Assembly (NCBI GenBank): GCA_014218235.1 | Contig: CM024761.1 | Location: 92,687,648-92,751,647, forward strand | DNA from: Colocasia esculenta | Taxonomy: Eukaryota; Streptophyta; Magnoliopsida; Alismatales; Araceae | Length of the DNA: 64,000 nt | Direction of reading: 5' to 3' | Shown: piece after piece, positions 55,725 through 64,000 of the stretch | Position numbering within the stretch: position 1 is the first letter of the stretch | Layout: every line of letters starts with the position of its first letter | Program-made: the position numbers and the translations under genes | The notes under the pieces: generated by a model | The model's database searches: none | What the model saw: the letters and a program-made list of their open reading frames with translations, nothing else | What the model was told of the DNA's origin: nothing

Positions 55725-56980
55725 ATGACTGCTGAACGTGCTCAAATGAGGGGCATGCAACAAACCATCCAAGAGTTGACTCGTGCCATCATGCAAGCTA
55801 CCCAAGGCGGGGGTAATCATGTCGGTGCAGGTGATCTGCATCGTAACTTCAGAAGTCTGAACCCGCCTAGGTTCAGTGGATCCATGGATCTGGATGAAGC
55901 CAAGCACTTGCTAAAGGAAATGGAAAGAATTTTCCGTCTTATGCAATGCGCAGCAGGGGATAAGCTGCTACTGGCCACATTTCAACTGGAGAAAGACGCC
56001 CACGCTTGGTGGGAGTCAGTGGAAGCGACTCGGGAGGACGGTCAATTCACCTGGACCGAATTCAAAGAAGCCTTCAACTCCAAGTACTTCTCCGAGCGTG
56101 TCCAAGAAAGGAAGGCTGCGGAATTCGCTGCTCTAAAACTGAGGGACCTGACTGTGGCCGAGTATGAAGCCCAGTTTTCTAGGCTGGCGTGCTATGCTGC
56201 ACACCTAGTGAACACTAAAAGGATGAAGGCTAAACGCTTTATCAACGGCGTTAGGCAACAATACATCACTCAACTAGCCCCTCTCGACATCCAGACCTAC
56301 GCCGAGATGGCGATGAAAGCCCAACTGCTCGAAGATGCTACGGATTTCACCGACCATATCAAAGGGAAGTTCGTAAAGAAGGAAATGACCTCGGGTCAAT
56401 CATCTGCTAAGCCTACCAATGGCAAGAAGCATCCCTTCAACATCACGGAGGGATCCAGCCAAGAGAGGAAACCGAAGGTCTTCGTACCCAACACTCCAGC
56501 CAAGAGCAACTGCAAGCATTGTGACAAGCCACGTCACACCGCTGACGAATGCTAGAGGAAAGTCGGCACATGTCTGCGCTGCGGAAGTCGCGAGCACCAC
56601 ATCCCCGAGTGCCCGCTATTGAAAGAGAATGAAAGGCGTCCTAATGCGCCTAGGAAACAGGGCCGACTGCAAGCCTTGCATGATGAGGAACCCGCTAAGG
56701 ACGGTGGCGTGGTAGAAGGTACTCTACAAGTTTTCTCCTTATCAGCTTTTGTCTTATTTGATACTAGAGCAACTCATTCATTTATATCTCAACACTTCGC
56801 TGATACCCTCACTGCAAAACCTATATCCATGGGTTGTGAGTTCTCTGTCACAACGCCACTAGGAGAGAAGGAGAAACTGAACAAATACTTTCCATCTGCC
56901 AATGTAATGATCGGAGACCATAACCTAAAGGCCGACTGGTGTGTATGCCCATGGAAGGCTATGATGTAATCTTGGGAGCC
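55725..56980 (+). pseudogene. gag-pro: Element E gag and protease N-terminal part
   Basis: An ATG at 55725 starts Ty3 Gag, with capsid (LNPPRFSGSMDLDEAKHLL..AWWESVEA..KYFSERVQERKAAEFAALK) and two zinc-knuckle motifs (CKHCDKPRHTADEC, then CLRCGSREHHIPEC). They are interrupted by TAG at 56553-56555, a change from TGG. The same frame continues into protease, whose active site reads FDTRATHSF (56757 on), Gly changed to Arg in the DTG triad, so it should be inactive. A frameshift lies near 56940-56965. Gag of fragment H (6717-7738) is the closest relative in the window. Confidence 0.9.
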
Positions 56981-59900
56981 GACTGGTTGTCCACATATGG
57001 GGCAAGTGTCGACTGTAAGAAAGAGAATGTTACTTTTAGTGATTTCCCTAAATTGGCATTCTCTTGGATTAGACATAAGAGACAGATGTCTCTAATCTCC
57101 GTCATAAAAGCTCATAACATGATAAGGAAAGGTTGTATTGCTTTTCTAGTAGCCGTAGTTGTGGAAAAGAAGGCTTCTAAGATAGAAGACATTCACATAG
57201 TTCAGGATTACCCCGACGTGTTTCCTGAAGATCTGCCAGGGATTCCCCCAGAACGTGATGTCAACTCGCCATAGAGTTGATCCCTGGAGCTGCACCGGTA
57301 TCGCGTCAACCGTACCGGATGTCACCTGCCGAGCTAAAGGAGTTGAAGACGCAACTGATGGAGCTATTAGAAAAGGGGTTCATCAGACCAAGTACTTCCC
57401 CATGGGGAGCGCCTGTGCTGTTCGTCAAGAAGAAGGATGGATCGATGAGGCTCTGCATCGACTATCAACAACTCAATCAACTCACCATCAAGAACAAGTA
57501 CCCTTTGCCCAAAGTCGATGAACTGTTCGACCAAATATCTGGAGCTCAATATTTCTCCAAGATCGATCTTCGATCTGGCTATCACCAAATGAGGATCAAG
57601 GATGACGATATCTTCAAAACGGCTTTCAGGAGCAGGTATGGACATTATGAATTCGTCGTTATGCCTTTTGGTCTAACCAATGCTCCTGCAGCCTTCATGC
57701 AACTCATGAATAGCATATATCGTCCATACCTCGACAAGTTCGTGGTCGTCTTTATCGACGACATCCTCATATATTCCAAGACAAAAGAGGAGCATGAAGA
57801 ACATTTGAAGATAGCACTACAAGTCTTGCGAGACAAAAAGCTGTACGCAAAACTAAGTAAGTGTGACTTCTGGCTCAAAGAAGTGTCATTCTTGGGCCAT
57901 GTCATCTCAAACGAAGGCATCTCAGTTGATTCCTCCAAAGTCGAAGCTGTACTCAATTGGGAGAGACCGACCAACGTCACCGAGATAAGAAGCTTCCTAG
58001 GACTGGCTGGCTATTACAGGCGGTTCATCAAGGACTTCTCAAGGATCGCCGTTCCTCTCACGTGTTTGACACGAAAGGAGAATCCATACTCCTGGAGTAA
58101 AGAGTGTGAGAAAAGTTTCCAAACTCTCAAAGACTGTCTTACCTCAGCACCTGTTCTCGCTCTGCCAATAGAGGGAGAAGGTTTCTCTGTCTACACGGAT
58201 GCCTCAGGAATCGGGCTAGGTTGTGTACTAATGCAAAAGGAGAAGGTCATTGCCTATTCTTCTCGACAACTTAAGACTCATGAAGTCAACTACCCCGTGC
58301 ATGATCTGGAGTTGGCTGTCGTGGTCTTCGCCTTGAAGATCTGGAGACACTACTTGTATGGAGAGAAATTCACTGTCTACTCAGACCATAAAAGTCTGAA
58401 GTATTTATTCTCCCAGAAAGAACTCAAGATGAGACAGAGAAGATGGTTAGAATATCTGAAAGATTTCGACTTCAACATCAAATATTATCTAGGCAAGGGT
58501 AATGTCGTGGCTGATGCTCTTAGTAGAAAGCCGATGGCATCTGTCTCAAGTCTAGTCCTGGGCGAGATGCAACTACTAGAACAATTCGCAAGGTTAGACT
58601 TAAATATTGAACATAGGGATGATCGAGTCTTGGTTGCAAACATCAAGATTCAATCAGACTTGTTGGAAGAGATCAAAGCTCAACAAAATGATGATCCATT
58701 CTTAGTTCGCATCAAAGAAACTCTAACTGAAAGACCGGACTTTGTAATGACTGAAGACGAAAGGCTTGTCTTTCAAGGAAGGACATGTGTTCCTGACAAT
58801 GAAGAACTAAAGATAAGATTAATGGATGAAGCTCACAAGACAAAGTATACTATTCATCCAGAAGGTACCAAAATGTATCAAGACATGAAAATATATTTTG
58901 GTGGCCGAACATGAAAAGAGAGGTAGCTGAACATGCCGCTCACTGCCTTACTTGCCAACAAGTAAAAGCGGAACACCTGCGCCCTGCTGGTGTACTCAGA
59001 CCGCTAGATATTCCAGAATCGAAATGGGAAAGCATTGGCATGGATTTCATCATGGGTTTACCTAAGACTCGTGGTGGACTCGACGCCATATGGGTTATTG
59101 TAGACCGACTAACCAAATCTGCCCACTTTCTAGCCATAAAGAGTAAGTGGTCAATGGAGGTACTAGCTGCCTTATATGTCAAGGAGATTGTAAGACTACA
59201 TGGCATTCCATCATCTATTGTTTTAGATCAAGATCCGAGATTTACATCTCATTTCTGGAAAGGACTGCAAGGTGCATTGGGTACTAAACTCAACTTTAGT
59301 ACCGCATTCTATCCACAAACTAATGGGCAAACTGAAAGAACCAACCAAATAGTGGAAGACATGTTGAGAGCTTTCACTATAGACTTCCAAGGATATTAGA
59401 ACGAACATCTATCTCTTATTGAATTCTCCTACAACAACAGTTACCAGGCGAGCATCAAGATGGCACCGTTCGAAGCACTCTACGGAAGGAATTGTAGATC
59501 TCCTGAGTGCTGGAATGAGGTTGGAGAACAGCAATGGCTAGGCCCGGACATGGTACAACGTACCATAAAGGACATTCAGGTGATCAGAGATCGGCTTAAG
59601 ACTGCTCAGTCTAGACAAAAGACCTATGCCGACAAAAGAAGGCGAGACTTGGAATTTCAAGTCGGTGATCATGTGTTCTTAAAAGTGTCACCTACACGTG
59701 GAATTCAAAGATTCGGAGTGATAGGGAAGCTCAGCCCTAGATTCATTGGTCCTTTTGAAGTACTCGAAAGGATTGGTGAGGTTGCATACTGACTGGCATT
59801 GCCACCGGATCTGGCATGTGTACACAATGTGTTCCATGTCTCCATGCTCAGGAAGTATGTCTATGACCCTACCCACATCATTCGCCACGAGAAGTTGGTG

Positions 59901-60098
59901 TTAAACAAAGATGTGTCATACGAAGAGAAGCCAGTCAAGATATTGGAACGGAAGGTACAACAGCTCAGGAACCGTCCCATCCACGTGGTTAAAGTCTTAT
60001 GGAATAACTGTGGAATGGAAGAAGCTACATGGGAACCAGAAGGAATCATCAGACGTAACTACCCCGATCTTTTCAATAAGACATTTCCTCCCTTATAA
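56939..60098 (+). pseudogene. pol: Element E pol: RT, RNase H, integrase, chromodomain
   Basis: After the end of protease (GYDVILGADWLSTYG) and a frameshift near 57265, a 545-codon open stretch (57277-58914) holds the RT and RNase H. RT motifs are PYRMSPAEL, LCIDYQQLN, SGYHQMRI and FIDDILIYS at 57751; RNase H motifs are YTDASGIGLG and YSDHKSLKYLFSQKE. The start of integrase (KTKYTIHP) follows. A frameshift near 58900 precedes the rest of the zinc finger (HCLTCQQVKAEH) and the catalytic core (GMDFIMGLP, DQDPRF, NGQTERTNQ). A stop TAG at 59397 and TGA at 59790-59792 follow. The frame continues through LSPRFIGPFEVL to a chromodomain (KVLWNNCGMEEATWEP), ending at 60098. RT motifs are intact, but the gene needs several repairs to be functional. 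Confidence 0.9.
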
Positions 60099-60131
60099 TC
60101 ATATGAATTTGGGGACCAAATTCTTTTTTTT

Positions 60132-60143
60132 AGAAGGAGAGGA
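60132..60143 (+). other. Polypurine tract of element E
   Basis: AGAAGGAGAGGA, preceded by a T-run, lies directly before TGTAGCAACC. Confidence 0.85.
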
Positions 60144-61362
60144 TGTAGCAACCTGGATTTTTCCAAAAATTTAAAAATCTAAATAATATTAAAATTTTGA
60201 TAATTAGAAAAAAATAAATAAAAGAAAACTCTTTAATTTAATTAGAAAATCAAAGAAAAGAGAATTGAATAAAACACATCAAATGAAAATAAGTAACGGG
60301 CTTTATTAAATGGACCCATTAGAAATTTGTGTGTAAAAATAAAGATTTTAGAAAGGGAAATAATAGAGAAATATCTAAAATTCGTAACTAAAATATTACT
60401 TAAATAAAAAGAGGGTATTTAATACATTAAAATAAGTGATTGGAGTTGGATATGGAATCCTAAACCTACCCCAATTGCTTGGCCACAAATTAGGCTCTCT
60501 TCCCAGCCCAAATAGGAGGTGGAATGCTTAGAAGGAAGGTAGAGAATAGGAAATCTCGAAATTAATAGGAATTTGAGTCCTATTAGGAAATTGAAAGGGA
60601 AAGAGCTTAAATACTCTCTTATTCACCCCAAGGCCAGCCCTAGTTCGTGCAAAGGGATTGCTGGACGTGGGAAGGAGTCTAGAAGAAGGGGAATTCGTGG
60701 AGAAGAAGTCTCTCTCAAGCTTCATCCCGAGTTCTTCAAGTTCTTGCCCTAGAAGAGGAAAATGATCAAAGGTAGGCATCTCACGAGCTTAAACTATGAA
60801 ATTTAACTGTAGGTTCTTCCCATCAACATGAATCAAGCCCTCAAATTTTGTAATTTTCCTTCAATCCAATCTTTTGTTATGGATTTTCGAAGTTCTGCAA
60901 TTTGCATGACCCCGAGCTCTCTCCAAAATTCTTGTTCTCCATGTACACTTGATAACTTGCCACGAAAAAGTTACTGGAAATACTGACGGCTATTAGGGAT
61001 CCTTTTCCCCTAAAGGCCCTAATTTTCAAGCACCCTATCTCGTGAATCAATTCCTACATCTCAATTGTTCACAGTTTACTATACTCCATGTTTGACATGA
61101 TTCTAGCCCGATAAAACCATGTTTGTTTTCAAATTCCTATTTACTGTAAGTAACCATGTATGTCTAGATTCATTTAGAACTAGTTTCAGGATTTTTCATC
61201 GACTGTGTAATCAGCTATGGATTTTTTAACGACTCTGTGTCAATAAGGGCAAGTCTTGGACCGCAATCCAAGACATGTCTGATTCCTGTCGGACTCAGGT
61301 ACAGACCACCAGAACACGACGGACCGATAGGCCGTGTTCTATGGTCTGGTTGCGAGAGACTG

Positions 61363-61556
61363 CCAGTCGCGTTCTGATCGCGACAGGCATCAACGTCGCG
61401 ATCGTTGTGCCTGACCCGACTGGCCTGTCGTGTTCCTTACCGGACCCTGTCGCGATCTGACCACCTGTCATGATCGACCCGTCGCGATCCATCTACACCC
61501 TTGTCGCGATCTACCCTGAACCCATCATGACCCTTACTGGGCTGCGTCGCGTTCAC
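61363..61556 (+). repeat. TCGCGA palindrome cluster in E 3' LTR
   Basis: This is the counterpart of 44541-44735. Perfect GTCGCG/CGCGAC hairpin at 61366-61384; GATCG/CGATC pairing near 61473-61490; repeated TCGCGA palindromes thereafter. Confidence 0.75.
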
Positions 61557-62539
61557 AGGATTTTTCAGAAAACTCCAAGATTTGCCATGCTCTGATACCT
61601 ATTGTGCATATACTCTTTAAATTCCAATTATACCCGCAATAATCTCACTTAACATAAATTGGAACGTTTATATGTGATTTAAAATACGTACACATGAATA
61701 AATTCCATCTATGATTTCATGACACATGCACACACTTTGAACCATCCAAATATGGCTTAATTGGCATGAATATGATGCATAACATATCCGGTAATTATTG
61801 CAATTAATTGCCATATTTTTTTAAAGGAACTTGTTTACGTTTTGTGCGAGGTTTGGAACACCAATCTCGACGCTCCACTGTTCTAGAATTCCTCTAGAAC
61901 ATCGAGCACTTGTTTCCATATTTACACCCTCTTGACTTGGACGAACTCTTTGTCGGATACTCCTTCCGCCGGACTAGTGAATCCTTGTTCAAGGCCTCCG
62001 TAAGTCTCCTCTATCCATGGATTCCCACATGGTCGACGAGCTGGTTGTAACCTAACACCTATGATACCCTTTAGGGATCAACCTGATCCAAACGGCTATT
62101 AGAAGTTCACTCTCGTCTTGAATCACGCCGGACCTCTGGACCTGTGCATAACAAGGCCAATGGTAGAGTCGTGAGTCCCACCTGACTGCCAACACCAAGT
62201 GCGCGTGTTGTGCAACTGTTTTACTATCGCATGTTTACTCGACGTGTTACGTACAATGTCCACTAGCTCTCGTCTATACTCTACTCGCTCATCTATTCAC
62301 ATTCACGCTGCTATCTCATCTATTCATCTAGTGCTCTCATCTATTTCTTAGTACTCTATATTGGCCATTGACTGATTGTCTAAAGATAAACACTATAACC
62401 AATGCTAGCGCAATGGGCCCCGATCTGGTCCTGGGGAGAGTGCCCGAAAGTGCCATTTGCCCATGGGAGTTAAATGATCAGGATGTCGGAATTACATCCA
62501 AGTGCCATGCTATCTAGGTTAATCTAATGACAATCAAAA

Positions 62540-62745
62540 GTGCTATATTCTCTCGTTGTCCAATGACAACAAAGTGCTATGCTATACTCGTTGTGCTATT
62601 TCTATACTTGGTGCTATTTGTGCTATGCATCTTGCTATACTCGACATTGTGCTATGCTGCTATTTTTGTGCTATTCCCAACACTTGTGCTATGTTTGGAA
62701 AGTCTATATTTGGAAACCTATGCTATTTCGTTCACGTGCTATCCT
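62540..62745 (+). repeat. GTGCTAT iterons in E 3' LTR
   Basis: Counterpart of the clusters at 2160-2410 and 45725-45930. There are about ten irregularly spaced copies. Confidence 0.7.
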
Positions 62746-63193
62746 TCTATCTTTTACATAACTCTCTCGCTCTATCATTAGTTACTCTGCCTTTAATACA
62801 TTAATCAATTAAAGCCTGCTTGACTTTTGAGATTTAAGTCCTACTGGGCGTTATCGCTCACCCTGCGTTATTTGTCATTGTGTTCTCAGGTGAAATCGAG
62901 GATGAACCATACACTCAAGAAGACGAGAACGACCTGGAGTGATGTCATGAGTGCCCTAGCGTCCTAATACTACGATAGAGTCTTAGTTATTCTATTGCTT
63001 TATTTCAATGTAATTGGGCCTTATAGATTGGCTCTGATATTAGTGGTTGTAACTAGACATTGGAAAATTTTAATGAGAAAGGTTTGCTTTAGTATTATTC
63101 ATTGTGCAAAGGTTTAATGTCTAGTACTTGCTCTATACGTTTTCTTGCAACTGCCTCGCGTTCTGATATTCCGCGTCGGGGCGTGACAATATC

Positions 63194-64000
63194 TCACCCC
63201 CCTGAGCGTGGTTTGAGGTTGTGGGACACCTTGGGGCCACCTTTGGACTCTTCCCCACGAATTTCCTTGGGATTTATCCATTTATTTTGGTCATTATCTC
63301 CCATGGATGGGATAATCTCTCTCCTATTCTATATAAGCAAGGCTTCTCCTTCAGAGGGAGGGGAGCCTCATTTTCACCACGAAGTGCTTCCGAAATCTTC
63401 TCTGACCTGGGACTTAGCTCGTGGCTACCCCATTCCACCCCATTCTCTTCTTTCTTCTCCACTAAGCCAAGCACTTTCTTTCATCAATGGAGCTTGGACG
63501 TGAAGGAGGCGACCCCAGGAGCTTCTGCATCAACTAGGGACGTCATCCAACACCAGGGAGTCGCCCCATTGGGGCTCTTTCTTCCTCTCCCCTTCCCCTT
63601 CTCCTTTCATGCATATTTCTTGTCTTTTAGATAGCATGCATTTCTAATTTTTCCTCCCACGTTTATGTACACCCAAGGGGTTTAAAAACCACCCCCTGGT
63701 TCGTTCCCCCCATGCTCTTCCTGTCCCTTTCATTTGTGGATGGATATTGCACTTAATATGTTCTAACAAGGTTTATTTGTTTGTTTTCTTTGTTTTAGCA
63801 GGCACCCAAGCATCAGTTGGCGAGGAGCTCTTGTTCTCTGGCCGGCCGGAGGGTAGGAAGATGGTCTGCTCATGTTTCTCCCGCACTGTAGAGAATGTGA
63901 TAGGCACTAGGGTCATGACAGTGGAAACGCGCTCGGGTGGAGCGACGCGACACCACCTTCATCGCGACGGGGAGACCCGTCGTGGTCTCAGTAAGTTCCC
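63194..64000 (+). mobile_element. Continuation of the G LTR/element to the window edge
   Basis: After the atatc duplication the interrupted G sequence resumes (TCACCCCCCTGAGCG). A TATATAAG box at 63330-63337 is followed by a CT-rich transcribed-type region. Near the edge come further CGCGAC motifs (63930-63990), matching the motif type of the U3 array at 43099-43248. A stretch at 63221-63634 is open in one frame but resembles no protein I know and is probably leader. The LTR end is not recognisable, so the boundary with any internal region is unknown. Confidence 0.6.
63330..63337 (+). promoter_or_regulatory. TATA box of LTR G
   Basis: TATATAAG lies in the context TTCTATATAAGCAAGG. It is about 590 bases into the LTR once element E is removed. 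Confidence 0.65.

Larger units (their letters stand above)
60144..63188 (+). mobile_element. 3' LTR of element E
   Basis: This 3045-base LTR begins TGTAGCAACCTGG and ends CGTCGGGGCGTGACA, followed by the duplication atatc. It contains a TCGCGA cluster (61363-61556), GTGCTAT iterons (62540-62745) and AT-rich flanks. No clear TATA box is seen; TTAAATA near 60609 is a weak candidate. Confidence 0.96.

Noticed and set aside
63102..63634. Open frames near the right edge
   Set aside because: They lie after the TATA box of LTR G in a CT-rich leader-like region, overlap each other in different frames, and show no recognisable domain.

Overview
The window is plant nuclear DNA, almost certainly from a large, repeat-rich flowering-plant genome. 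It is built almost entirely of nested LTR retrotransposons. Every primer-binding site seen matches the plant initiator-Met tRNA type (TGGTATCAGAGC). Recognisable coding sequence belongs to Ty3/gypsy chromoviruses with a C-terminal chromodomain, a SIRE/Maximus-type Ty1/copia element with an env-like region, a second Ty1/copia element with an uninterrupted pol, and a 5'-truncated LINE. I found no host gene, rRNA, tRNA gene or CRISPR array.

Layout, left to right. 1-1574 is the 3' end of a family-A Ty3 LTR inserted in an E-family LTR (1575-2841), itself inserted in the integrase of element A (2842-3855, 3' LTR 3904-6716). A lies in an antisense Ty3 gag-protease fragment, H (6717-7738). A SIRE element follows: an extra 3' fragment (7739-7975), 5' LTR 7976-9225, gag-pol 9308-14510, an env-like region 16303-17528 and 3' LTR 17811-19057. 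It sits against a truncated 5' LTR of Ty3 element B (19058-20855). B gag-pol (21042-29344) is split by an antisense solo LTR, C (23341-26982), which holds a LINE fragment (24611-25691). The B 3' LTR (from 29394) is cut by antisense Ty3 element D (30972-42870). D contains a sense solo LTR F (38654-42163, target duplication ctaag). D is cut by the LTR of element G (42871-43326, resuming 63194-64000). G is cut by complete Ty3 element E (43327-63188, duplication atatc). The E 5' LTR is cut by a complete Ty1/copia element (46123-55266, duplication ctgga). The insertion order is therefore B before D before G before E before copia.

The coding parts are mostly decayed by C-to-T type changes (CAG to TAG, CGA to TGA) and small indels. 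The copia pol (to 53747) is the exception and is fully open.

The most unusual content is non-coding. (1) The copia leader carries four hairpins with an identical apical sequence but four different, self-complementary stems. (2) The copia U3 is a chain of roughly 18 perfect or nearly perfect short hairpins. (3) Unrelated LTR families (A/B/C/D/F, SIRE, E, G) carry arrays of paired CG-containing inverted repeats near their promoters. (4) A block of about 200 nt with compensatory base changes is shared by all family-A-like LTRs. (5) The gag of B and D contains apparent spliceosomal introns, one of them present in D and precisely absent from B. All comparisons were done by eye; no percent identities, folds or database searches were computed.
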